A stretch of 23,585 nucleotides of DNA from Hyphomicrobiales bacterium (GTDB taxonomy: Bacteria; Pseudomonadota; Alphaproteobacteria; Rhizobiales; S144-23). The stretch spans positions 1 to 23,585 of the forward strand of contig WGBL01000047.1 of assembly GCA_015494375.1 (NCBI GenBank), given 5' to 3'. Below the pieces are notes generated by a model. It saw nothing but the letters and a program-made list of their open reading frames with translations. It had not been told where the DNA came from and did no database searches. Position 1 is the first letter of the stretch. Each line of letters begins with the position of its first letter. The position numbers were made by a program, and so were the translations under genes. This document shows positions 8,366 to 16,959 of the stretch, in pieces.

Positions 8366-8731
8366 TCAGAGCACACTGCCGAAGCCTGGATCGACACTGT
8401 CGGGCGGGGGTGTCAGCCCAGCCAGGCGGCAACCCTGGGCGATGGGGCCGCCGGGGAAGATTTCATAGAGGTGCTTGATGCCACCGACCTCGGAAAAGCG
8501 TGCCTCGAGGGCGTCGTGAAGAAGACGGATGCGGGGCGTCTTCTCGTCCGTATAGCAGCCCTGCAAGACCCGCACGACCTCCCAGTGCTCGTCGGTGAGC
8601 GCAAGCCCCTCCTTTTCGGCCAACGCCTCGGCCTCCTGTTTGCTCCAGCCTTCGGGCGCGTGTGGAAAACCTTCGGCCGCGGGATCGCCCGCACCAGGAT
8701 GCAAAATCTCGTGCATGGTCTTGGCCGTCAC
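8366..8731 (-). CDS. DsrC/TusE-family sulfur-relay protein with an altered C-terminal arm
   Basis: Small protein (121 residues) of the DsrC/TusE/DsvC family, which carries sulfur as a persulfide or trisulfide in dissimilatory sulfur metabolism or tRNA thiolation. The family core is clear: EGLALTDEHWEVVRVL (41-56), a basic helix RIRLLHDAL, then KHLYEIFPGGPIAQGC (86-101). The GTG at 8731 has an AGGGAGG five bases upstream, which decides the start. Canonical DsrC ends with Cys-X10-Cys and one more residue. Here Cys-101 matches the upstream cysteine, but the position of the penultimate cysteine is Ser-112 (AGT codon), and eight residues follow SV (DPGFGSVL). An extra Cys-59 lies in the core. It is therefore neither standard DsrC nor TusE. 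Neighbours give no sulfur context. Confidence 0.88.
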   Translation of the reverse strand: MTAKTMHEILHPGAGDPAAEGFPHAPEGWSKQEAEALAEKEGLALTDEHWEVVRVLQGCYTDEKTPRIRLLHDALEARFSEVGGIKHLYEIFPGGPIAQGCRLAGLTPPPDSVDPGFGSVL

Positions 8732-8906
8732 AGTCACCTCCCTTGCTGCTTCTGCACTCTGGACGACACCAGAGCAAACCAGTAACCGCCTGAGATTGCA
8801 AGATTGGTGCTTCCCGGAGTGGTGCTGCGCCGGATTTGCAGCAAGCTGGCGAGGCCCGGCAGAACCCGGGCAGAAAGAGCGCCAGGAAGAGGGGCATAGC
8901 AAAAAA

Positions 8907-8931
8907 GGATCGGGGCACGTGTCCCCGATCC
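8907..8931 (-). terminator. Intrinsic terminator downstream of the ferric-binding protein gene
   Basis: Perfect 9-base-pair stem (GGATCGGGG at 8907-8915 with CCCCGATCC at 8923-8931) and a 7-base loop. Read on the minus strand, it is followed at once by six T residues (AAAAAA at 8901-8906 on plus). Its orientation matches transcription from the gene ending at 9059 and separates that gene from the DsrC-like gene. Confidence 0.88.
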
Positions 8932-8987
8932 ACCGATCCATCGGTTTGGATCGCCACTCCGCCACTCGACGTTTCGATCTTTCTTTC

Positions 8988-9037
8988 TATTGTCGCCTAT
9001 TGTCGCCTATTGTTGCCTATTGTTGCCTATTGTTGCC
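8988..9037. repeat. Five-copy 10-base tandem repeat
   Basis: Two copies of CTATTGTCGC followed by three copies of CTATTGTTGC, head to tail, just beyond the stop codon of the ferric-binding protein gene. The period equals roughly one turn of DNA. Confidence 0.92.
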
Positions 9038-9058
9038 GCGTGGTCATCACAGCAGGGC

Positions 9059-10162
9059 TCATGAGCTCGGCCCCTCGTCAAAGGCCACCTCATCGACGAG
9101 CTCGGATGCCGCCTTGCGCAATTCGGCAATCGTCTTGAGGGGGAGCGGGTCCGCCTTGAGCGTGCCCCAGCTCTCAACGAGCTCCGACGCGGCCACGCCC
9201 TCTCGCACCGGATACTCGTGGTTGACCGAGGCGTAGATCTCTTGGGCCCTCTTCGAGGTCAGGAACTCAATCAGCTTGATGCCGTTGGTCCGGTTGGGCG
9301 CATGCCTGGCCAGAATGGCGCCCGAGACATTGACGTGGGTGCCGCGCCCCTGGGCGTTGGGAAACAGTATCTTGACGGCAGCGGCCCACTTCTTCTGCTC
9401 GGGCTTTCTGTCATTCAGCATCATCTTGGCCATGTAATAGGTGTTGCCGATGGCGAGATCGCATTCGCCCGAATAGACGCCCTTCACCTGGGCGCGATCA
9501 TTGCCCGAGGGCTTGCGTGCCAGGTTCGCCTTGAGCCCCTTGAGCCAGGCCTTGGCCTTCTCCTTGCCGTGATGGGCGATCATCGCGGCAAAGAGTGCGA
9601 TGTTGTAGACATGCTGGCCCGAGCGAATGCAAATCTTGCCGCGCCACTTGGGGTCGGCCAGCTCCTCGTAGGTGATGGTGTTTTGCTTGACCCGCTCCTT
9701 TGAGGCATAGACCACGCGGGCACGGCGGCTGAGGCCAAACCAGTGCCCTTCCGGATCGCGATAGGCCGGCGGAATGTTGGCCTCGAGCACGGGCGAGCTG
9801 ACGGCTTGCGAGACACCGCGCCGGACCGCGCCTGTCAAGCGGCCGATATCGACGGTCAAAAGCACATCGGCCGGGCTGTTGGCGCCTTCTGCGGCCATGC
9901 GTTCGATGAGCCCCTTTTTGGCGAAGACGATATTGACCCGAATGCCGGTCTCTTTGCTAAAGGCGTCGAGCAGCGGCTTGATCAATGAGGGCTGGCGATA
10001 GGAATAGACATTGACCTCGCCGCCAGCGGCCATGGCGCCTCGGCTCGAGTGCTGGAGTGCCAGAGTTCCAGCGGCCACCACAAGGGTGGCCATGGCGATC
10101 GCTCCGACGATCAATGGTCGCGTCGTGCGGGCCGTGCCGCGCCGCGTTGTGTCCTTTGTCAT
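9059..10162 (-). CDS. Periplasmic iron(III)-binding protein of an ABC importer (FbpA/IdiA/AfuA family)
   Basis: Class II periplasmic binding protein that delivers ferric iron to an FbpBC-type importer. The ATG at 10162 gives 367 residues and has GGGAG at good spacing. An N-terminal signal region with basic residues and a hydrophobic core ends near AMA-AGG. The mature protein starts EVNVYSYRQPSLIKPLL, typical of the family. The paired iron-ligand tyrosines are present as IGNTYY (Tyr-242 and Tyr-243). No permease or ATPase gene is next to it, so it is an orphan binding protein in this window. An Irr-type box lies about 160 bases upstream and a strong terminator follows, so it is probably a single-gene transcript controlled by iron. 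Confidence 0.92.
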   Translation of the reverse strand: MTKDTTRRGTARTTRPLIVGAIAMATLVVAAGTLALQHSSRGAMAAGGEVNVYSYRQPSLIKPLLDAFSKETGIRVNIVFAKKGLIERMAAEGANSPADVLLTVDIGRLTGAVRRGVSQAVSSPVLEANIPPAYRDPEGHWFGLSRRARVVYASKERVKQNTITYEELADPKWRGKICIRSGQHVYNIALFAAMIAHHGKEKAKAWLKGLKANLARKPSGNDRAQVKGVYSGECDLAIGNTYYMAKMMLNDRKPEQKKWAAAVKILFPNAQGRGTHVNVSGAILARHAPNRTNGIKLIEFLTSKRAQEIYASVNHEYPVREGVAASELVESWGTLKADPLPLKTIAELRKAASELVDEVAFDEGPSS

Positions 10163-10270
10163 GTCTCTGCTCCCAATACATCGGGGTTCAAGGCCCCGCA
10201 ATCGGTTTGCCGAAACCCGGCTCATCCAGGCCTCGAGGATTTCGCCTAACGTAGGATTGAGGGCGCTGTC

Positions 10271-10296
10271 AATTCCTGACTTCTCAGGTCGGAATT
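10271..10296. other. Inverted repeat in the leader of the ferric-binding protein gene
   Basis: CCTGA (10275-10279) pairs with TCAGG (10284-10288) across a 4-base loop, and AATT (10271-10274) can pair with AATT (10293-10296) around a 4-base bulge. If transcription starts just upstream, this would form in the 5' leader; it could equally be a second protein-binding site. Confidence 0.4.
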
Positions 10297-10322
10297 ATCC
10301 TTTTGCCCAAATTAACAATGAG
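10294..10322 (-). promoter_or_regulatory. Candidate promoter of the ferric-binding protein gene
   Basis: On the minus strand GATAAT (10294-10299) is a near-consensus -10. At 17-base spacing the -35 would be CTCATT (10317-10322), a weak match. A weak -35 directly beside the Irr box is what one expects of an activator-dependent promoter. This is inference from position. Confidence 0.35.
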
Positions 10323-10337
10323 TTAGAATGATTCTAA
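10323..10337. promoter_or_regulatory. Irr-type iron control element (ICE box)
   Basis: The perfect dyad TTAGAATGATTCTAA matches the published Irr/ICE pattern TTAGAA-N3-TTCTAA of alphaproteobacteria. It lies about 160 bases upstream of the ferric-binding protein start. Irr is active under iron limitation and is known to repress or activate depending on position; here it is centred about 35 bases upstream of a candidate -10, favouring activation. Confidence 0.75.
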
Positions 10338-10424
10338 ACAAAGTGTTGGCGTGCCTGACTGGAGATTTTAGCCACAGTTCAAGGCCTTTCGGTACAGGGC
10401 AAAGGGGAGACGACAAGCAGAATC

Positions 10425-10514
10425 GCTCCCGCCAGCTGCGGCTCGCGACACGGCGTCGCAGGATTTGGCGGGACGAATGCCAAGGTACCGCGCCGCGTCT
10501 CAGCTGGCGGGAGC
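10425..10514. repeat. Perfect 14-base inverted repeat
   Basis: GCTCCCGCCAGCTG (10425-10438) is the exact reverse complement of 10501-10514, with 62 bases between. The right arm is also the beginning of a 10-base tandem array, so several register-shifted pairings are possible. Confidence 0.8.
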
Positions 10515-10540
10515 TGGCGGGAGCTGGCGGCAGCTGGCGG
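10501..10540. repeat. Four-copy 10-base tandem repeat
   Basis: Units are CAGCTGGCGG, GAGCTGGCGG, GAGCTGGCGG and CAGCTGGCGG. The core AGCTGGCGG is identical in all four. Confidence 0.92.
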
Positions 10541-10705
10541 CGCCCTTTTGTGATGGCAGCTCAATTTGATGGCACCCTAACGGCAATCCAGCGCCACCCG
10601 CCGTGCGCCGGCTTCAGGCTCTCGCCTTGGCAAACGCCCTTGCGGACCCTATCTTGCAAGGCAGAGGGAAGAGGAGAGGAGTGTGCCCGCTGTCATTGAT
10701 ACTTT

Positions 10706-10748
10706 CCCATTCGTGATAAGGTCTGAGTTGCCCCATTCGTGATAAGGT
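10706..10748. repeat. 17-base perfect direct repeat upstream of ftsH
   Basis: CCCATTCGTGATAAGGT occurs at 10706-10722 and again at 10732-10748, 26 bases apart. It lies 115-160 bases before the ftsH start, a position suited to a promoter or operator. CCCCAT resembles a heat-shock -10, but no matching -35 is visible, so no promoter is called. Confidence 0.85.
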
Positions 10749-10750
10749 TC

Positions 10751-10849
10751 GAATCGAGACCGAGTCGAGACTGAATCGAGAGGCAGCGGACGGCCGAGGG
10801 ATACGCCTGTTGGAACTCGCGAGAGGTCCGAATCGAGACCCAATCGAGA
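10751..10849. repeat. Cluster of GAATCGAGA-like repeats in the ftsH leader
   Basis: GAATCGAGA occurs at 10751, 10773 and 10830, with variants GAGTCGAGA at 10762 and CAATCGAGA at 10841. The first three are spaced 11 bases apart and the last two also 11 bases apart. The group ends 14 bases before the ftsH start. Confidence 0.8.
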
Positions 10850-10863
10850 TGTAAGGGACCCGC

Positions 10864-12798
<1,935 letters not shown>

Positions 12799-12856
12799 GT
12801 TGTGGCTCTCCACGCCGCTTGCCATTCAGGCTTGCGCCGCCCACGTACGCCGGCCA

Positions 12857-12875
12857 CCTCTCCATCCGTGAGAGG
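12857..12875 (+). terminator. Possible ftsH terminator hairpin
   Basis: CCTCTC (12857-12862) pairs with GAGAGG (12870-12875) over a 7-base loop, and a GGC/GCC pair can extend it past a bulge. There is no T run, so an intrinsic terminator is doubtful. Confidence 0.3.
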
Positions 12876-13022
12876 GCCTCTAGGGCGCGCTCGCTACTGA
12901 TCGAATCGCTGATCTTTGCAAGGGCCCCTAAACGAAAATTGACGGGACCTGTTCACGTCATCACACACTATCGCAGGTCATGCCCCCCATCGGGCTTGCC
13001 CCCGGGGATCAGACCCAGCCAT

Positions 13023-13059
13023 CCAGGGGGGGCAGACCAGCACCGTTGCAGCCCCCTGG
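13023..13059. other. GC-rich inverted repeat between convergent genes
   Basis: CCAGGGGG (13023-13030) is complementary to CCCCCTGG (13052-13059), with a 21-base loop. It could help end transcription from either side, but no T run follows on either strand. Confidence 0.35.
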
Positions 13060-13154
13060 CCCTGGATCGCCAGATCTTAGTCCGGTGTCGCCATCAGGTC
13101 TGGCGCGCCCCGTCGGAACGTCGTTTCTCGAGTGGGTCCTTTCGCTCGGCGGCA

Positions 13155-14672
13155 TCAGTGCTGTTGCCCATCACCGCCGTTCGCCGTCGCCACACCGTCG
13201 GGCAGCGGCACACCGACGGCGCCAAAGGCTTTACGCTGGCGGGTGGCCACGGCGGCGAGGTCAAAATCCTCGATCGTCTCGTTGAAAAGCCGGTAATAGT
13301 TGAGCCGGGCATCGAGGTGGAGAAAAACCCCGCCAAGACCGATGGCCGCGCGGTCCATGAAGACGAACTCGCGCGGCACCTTGACGGGCCCCTTCTCGCG
13401 CAGGCCCCTGTGGACCATGAACGCCTCCCTGCGGCCATACTCGCCGGGCGCCACGCCCTCGGCGATGGTGCGCACGCGGTCATCGAGAAGCGGGCCATAG
13501 ATGAAGCGCGCCCAGATGTTCAATATCTCGATAAGCTCCTTGGAAAGCCCGCGAAAGCCCCACGTCTCATAGGCATGGACAATACGCGTCTCGTCGCCTT
13601 CGAGCAGCCCCAGGTAGAGATCGACAACGCCGCCGACGAACTTTGGCGCAAACGTGCGCATGCAGCCGTAGTCGAGCAAGTTGATGCCGCCCGCGGGCGG
13701 AAGGGCGCTCCGACGCGCCGCGGAACCAGGGTCGGGGGAGCCGGTCGCGTGCTCACTTTCGGCGCCCCGGGCATCGGCGGCGAAGATCGTGTAATTGCCG
13801 AGGTGGGGGTCGCCGTGGATGATCCCATAGTGGCTGAAAGGGTACCACCAGCCGCGAAACATGGCGCGCGCAATGCGGTTGCGGTCCTCGAGCGGGCCCT
13901 CGCGATAATCGAGCAGCGGGCGGCCTTCCATCCAGGTCATGGTGAGCAGCCGCCGCGTTGAGAGGGCGTCAACCACCTCGGGCACGCGGACAAGATCGTC
14001 GCCCTCGAAAATGAGGCCGTAAAGCCTTGTGTGGCGGGCTTCCAAGCGATAGTCGAGCTCCTCGCGAAGGCGGGCCGAGACCTCTTCGAGGATCTCGCTG
14101 GTATCAACCGCGGGCTCCATACGCCGGTGGATGGCAAAGATTATGGCGAGCTGATTGAGGTCGGCGACAACGGCCGATTCCATATCCGGGTATTGCAGCT
14201 TGACGGCAAGGGCGCGGCCGTCGTGATGGCGGGCGCGATGGACCTGGCCGAGCGAGGCGGAGGCTGCGGCCTCGAGCTCGAATTCGGCAAAGCGCGTGCG
14301 CCAGTGGGGCCCGAGCTCGGCCGCCATGCGCCGGCGCACGAAGCTACGCCCCATGGCCGGCGCCTGGGTCTGGAGCTTGGATAACTCGGCGGCGTATTCG
14401 GCGGGCAGCGCCTCGGGGATGGTCGAGAGCAATTGCGCCACCTTCATAATCGGGCCCTTGAGGCCGCCGAGCGCTTTTGCGAGGTCTTGAGCGTGCCGGC
14501 CCTTGTCAAGCTCGAGGCCGAAGAGGCGGCTGCCCACAAGGCGCATGGCGGCACCGCCGACACCGGTGCCGACCCGCGCATAGCGCTCGAGCCGCGCGCC
14601 CAGCCGGTTGGCCTCGTCGTCGGCTGGCTTACCGGCGTGCTCCTGATCATGCTCGGGCAAGCGATCGCTCAT
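13155..14672 (-). CDS. ABC1/UbiB (AarF/COQ8) family atypical kinase
   Basis: Member of the UbiB/COQ8 protein-kinase-like family, linked to ubiquinone synthesis and other lipid processes. From the ATG at 14672 (505 residues) the family marks are LKGPIMKVAQLLS with KVAQ at 77-80 in place of the usual KxGQ, an Ala-rich loop AAASASLGQVHRA near 135, the lysine in VKLQYP (158), REELDY near 203, the catalytic HGDPHLGN at 286-293 and the metal-binding LLDYG at 332-336. About 30 Gly, Ala, Ser and Pro-rich residues are inserted between those last two motifs. A GTG at 14684 is an alternative start. It follows the threonine aldolase by 29 bases and is probably the last gene of that operon. It may not be the true ubiquinone gene ubiB. 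Confidence 0.88.
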   Translation of the reverse strand: MSDRLPEHDQEHAGKPADDEANRLGARLERYARVGTGVGGAAMRLVGSRLFGLELDKGRHAQDLAKALGGLKGPIMKVAQLLSTIPEALPAEYAAELSKLQTQAPAMGRSFVRRRMAAELGPHWRTRFAEFELEAAASASLGQVHRARHHDGRALAVKLQYPDMESAVVADLNQLAIIFAIHRRMEPAVDTSEILEEVSARLREELDYRLEARHTRLYGLIFEGDDLVRVPEVVDALSTRRLLTMTWMEGRPLLDYREGPLEDRNRIARAMFRGWWYPFSHYGIIHGDPHLGNYTIFAADARGAESEHATGSPDPGSAARRSALPPAGGINLLDYGCMRTFAPKFVGGVVDLYLGLLEGDETRIVHAYETWGFRGLSKELIEILNIWARFIYGPLLDDRVRTIAEGVAPGEYGRREAFMVHRGLREKGPVKVPREFVFMDRAAIGLGGVFLHLDARLNYYRLFNETIEDFDLAAVATRQRKAFGAVGVPLPDGVATANGGDGQQH

Positions 14673-14701
14673 ATCGATAAGCACCCCGCGGCGTCATGCC
14701 C

Positions 14702-15742
14702 TCAAGCGCCGAGGTCGAGCGCGGCGATGATCTCAATGGCGCGCTCGATGTCGCGGCGGCTGACGTCGAGACAGGTCACTGCGCGCACGGTGTTGGCGCC
14801 GAGCGGCAACATCCGCACCCCCGCTTCCTCCGCACGATCGACAAAGGTGCTGGCGCTGATCTCGGTGGGGTGCAAGACAACGATATTGCTTTCGACCGTT
14901 GCCAGATCAAGCGCAATACCGTCGATTTTGGCGAGCCCTTCAGCAAGCAGGCGCGCATTAGCGTGGTCCTCGGCGAGACGGGCGCGGTTGTTCTCAAGCG
15001 CATAAAGCGCACCCGCCGCGATGATGCCCGCCTGGCGCATGCCGCCGCCATAGGCGGCACGGTAGCGCCGGGCTTCGCGGATGGTCTCGGCGGGGCCTGC
15101 GAGCGCCGAGCCGACGGGCGCGCCGAGGCCTTTCGAGAAGCAGACGCTTATGGTGTCGCAATGGGCGGCGAACTCCGCCTCGGGCGTGCCCGTGGCGACC
15201 GCGGCGTTCCATATCCGGGCGCCGTCAAGGTGAACCGCCATGCCCTCCTTGCGCGCTGCGGCTGCCACTTTGGCGAGCTCGGCGAGCGGCCACACCGTGC
15301 CGCCCGCGCCGTTATGGGTGTTCTCGATCCACACAAGCTTTGGCGCAATAGCGAGCCAATCGGGGATCGAAGGATGCGGACGCGGCACCCGCGCAATCAC
15401 GTCTTCAGGCCCGAAACGCCCCTGGCGTCCCTCAACAAGCGAGGGCGCGACATTGGCAAGGCCCGCCGTCGCCGCACCTTCGACGCGCAGCACATGACTG
15501 TCGGCCTCGACCACGAACCAGTCGCCCGGCCGCAAATGGCATCTGAGCGCGATCTGGTTGGCCATGGTGCCCGATGGCGTATAGATCGCAGCCTCCTTGC
15601 CGAGAATCTCGGCAACCCGCGCTTCGAGCCTTTTCACCGTCGGGTCGTCGCCAAGCACGTCATCGCCCACCTCGGCACGCGCCATGGCCTCTCGCATCTC
15701 GGGCGTCGGCTTTGAGGTGGTGTCGCTTCTCAGGTCGATCAT
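14702..15742 (-). CDS. ltaE: Low-specificity L-threonine aldolase (PLP-dependent)
   Basis: Fold-type I PLP enzyme cleaving L-threonine or allo-threonine to glycine and acetaldehyde. The ATG at 15742 begins the conserved MIDLRSDTTSKPTPEMREAM and gives 346 residues, the family length. Other marks are GDDVLGDDPTVKRLE, TPSGTMANQ, the ring-stacking His-83 in ADSH, Asp-173 in HLDGAR and the cofactor lysine Lys-204 in CFSKGLGAPVGS. The upstream open frame to 15859 adds a non-conserved tail overlapping the SDR gene and is rejected. It lies 85 bases after the SDR gene and 29 before the UbiB-family gene, so the three probably share one transcript. Confidence 0.94.
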   Translation of the reverse strand: MIDLRSDTTSKPTPEMREAMARAEVGDDVLGDDPTVKRLEARVAEILGKEAAIYTPSGTMANQIALRCHLRPGDWFVVEADSHVLRVEGAATAGLANVAPSLVEGRQGRFGPEDVIARVPRPHPSIPDWLAIAPKLVWIENTHNGAGGTVWPLAELAKVAAAARKEGMAVHLDGARIWNAAVATGTPEAEFAAHCDTISVCFSKGLGAPVGSALAGPAETIREARRYRAAYGGGMRQAGIIAAGALYALENNRARLAEDHANARLLAEGLAKIDGIALDLATVESNIVVLHPTEISASTFVDRAEEAGVRMLPLGANTVRAVTCLDVSRRDIERAIEIIAALDLGA

Positions 15743-15827
15743 GAGTTGGGTGTCCAGAACTGGTGTCGGCGGGCGGGCCGCGCTAATCGAGGCGATGCCG
15801 CGTGTGCCAACAAGGGTGAACCTCAGC

Positions 15828-16607
15828 TCACATGGTGCCCGGAAAGGCGCCGCCGTCAATCAAGAGATTTTGCCCGGTGATGAACCCCGCCTGCTCGGAG
15901 CAAAGGAAGGCACAAGCCGCGCCGAAGTCGTCCGCTCGGCCCATGCGCCCGGCGGGGATGCTCTCGGCGGCCCGGCGCGCGGCCTCCTCCACATCGATGC
16001 GTTCGCGCGCCGCACGCGCTTTCAACGTCTCGCGCACCCGGTCGGTGTCGTGGAGCCCCGGCAGCAGGTTGTTGATGGTCACATTGTGGCGCGCGAGCTT
16101 GCGCGCAAGGGCCGCCACACCGCCCGTGAGCCCGGTGCGGGCACCGTTCGAAAGCTCGAGCACGGGGATCGGATTCCTGACCGAGGCCGAGGTGATGTTG
16201 ACGATCCGACCGAAGCCGCGCTCGGCCATGCCATAGCAGGTGGCGCGAATGAGCGCGATGGGGGTGAGCATGTTGGCCTCGAGGGCGCGGCGCCAGTCAT
16301 CGAGGGTGAAATCCTTGAAATCGCCGGGCGGCGGCCCGCCAGCGTTAGTCACCAGAATGTCGGGCTCGGGGCAGGCGGCGAGCACGGCCGCGCGCCCCTC
16401 CTCGGTGGTGATGTCACAGGCGATGGGCGTAACGCTGACGCCGCTCTCGGCAGCGATCTCGTTGGCCGTTGCCTCGAGCACATCGGCCGTGCGGGCACAA
16501 ATGACGAGTTCGACGCCTTCGCCCGCAAGCGCTCGCGCGCAGCCTTTGCCGAGGCCCTTCGAGGCCGCGCAAACGATCGCCTTGCGGCCCTCAAGTCCCA
16601 GTTTCAT
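15828..16607 (-). CDS. Short-chain dehydrogenase/reductase family protein with substituted catalytic residues
   Basis: Rossmann-fold protein of 259 residues annotated by similarity as FabG-like. The nucleotide-binding loop AASKGLGKG is near 14-22, NAG at 88-90, and the structural serine in NITSAS at 140. Thirteen residues later, where YxxxK normally lies, the sequence is SNGAR, so the catalytic Tyr is Ser-153 and the Lys is Arg-157. The C-terminal GQNLLIDGG is typical. Related SDRs with SNGAR are known to me as a divergent subgroup; their reaction is not established. Oxidoreductase activity by the classical mechanism should not be assumed. It is the first gene of the SDR, aldolase, kinase group; an AAGG lies about 11 bases before the ATG. 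Confidence 0.88.
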   Translation of the reverse strand: MKLGLEGRKAIVCAASKGLGKGCARALAGEGVELVICARTADVLEATANEIAAESGVSVTPIACDITTEEGRAAVLAACPEPDILVTNAGGPPPGDFKDFTLDDWRRALEANMLTPIALIRATCYGMAERGFGRIVNITSASVRNPIPVLELSNGARTGLTGGVAALARKLARHNVTINNLLPGLHDTDRVRETLKARAARERIDVEEAARRAAESIPAGRMGRADDFGAACAFLCSEQAGFITGQNLLIDGGAFPGTM

Positions 16608-16959
16608 GGCGCTTCAGCCTTAATGCGCTTCTCTCGCCGCTCTTCGTGGCTTCGTTTTCGTCCGCCACCCTTATGGAAAGTCGAGCCTGTTTCAACCTAT
16701 CATACCGCCGAGCCAAACGATCGAGTCTTACCAAATGATGGCAAATGGCGAGACACATGCTCGCCATGCCCGAATACCCGCCTTTGCAGGCGTGACGCTG
16801 AGGGGAGGCGACATGTTAGGGGCGTGCAGGCGGCGCCGGCTTCGCACAGCTCAGTTGATGACGAAGCCGCGTTTGACACGCGATGCCTGATGGCTGTCAT
16901 CTGAAGCTCTCATCTGAGCCCCAACCACCAGACACCTGACAGCGAACGCTGGCGCAAAT
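16608..16959. other. Spacer upstream of the SDR operon
   Basis: No gene is supported. It holds a 21-base dyad (16746-16766) and a smaller hairpin CGCCT-TTGC-AGGCG (16779-16792). The SDR promoter should be in the first 150 bases, but I see no convincing -35/-10 pair. Confidence 0.55.
16746..16766. promoter_or_regulatory. Operator-like dyad upstream of the SDR operon
   Basis: TGGCGAG (16746-16752) and CTCGCCA (16760-16766) form a perfect 7-base inverted repeat with a 7-base centre. It lies about 140 bases before the SDR start. It could be a regulator site or the end of the transcript from the gene at 16960; there is no T run. Confidence 0.4.

Larger units (their letters stand above)
8732..9058. 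other. Spacer between the DsrC-like gene and the ferric-binding protein gene
   Basis: No gene is supported here. The spacer holds the intrinsic terminator of the upstream minus-strand gene (8907-8931), a 10-base tandem array (8988-9037) and the ribosome binding site of the DsrC-like gene. No clear promoter for the DsrC-like gene was found between the terminator and its start, although one must exist if the terminator is efficient. Confidence 0.6.
10163..10863. other. 700-base divergent spacer between the ferric-binding protein gene and ftsH
   Basis: It contains the Irr box, the candidate promoter and leader dyad near 10270-10340, then a long inverted repeat and three groups of short repeats before ftsH. 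A 123-codon frame at 10328-10699 begins inside the Irr box, runs through the repeats and resembles no family, so I do not call it a gene. Confidence 0.6.
12799..13154. other. Convergent spacer between ftsH and the UbiB-family gene
   Basis: No gene is supported. Two hairpins are noted separately (12857-12875 and 13023-13059). The middle part is rich in C and G runs and does not look coding on either strand. Confidence 0.6.

Noticed and set aside
8988..9037. Tandem array considered as a CRISPR
   Set aside because: The units are 10 bases with no spacers between them; the same holds for the other arrays in the window.
10267..10272. Perfect TTGACA (minus strand) as -35 of the ferric-binding protein gene
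   Set aside because: No acceptable -10 lies 16-18 bases downstream; GATAAT nearer the Irr box is the better candidate.
10328..10699. 123-codon plus-strand frame upstream of ftsH
   Set aside because: Starts inside the Irr box and reads through inverted and tandem repeats; no recognisable domain.
15597..16904. 435-codon plus-strand frame opposite the aldolase and SDR genes
   Set aside because: Spans two well-supported minus-strand genes and their gap; no family resemblance.
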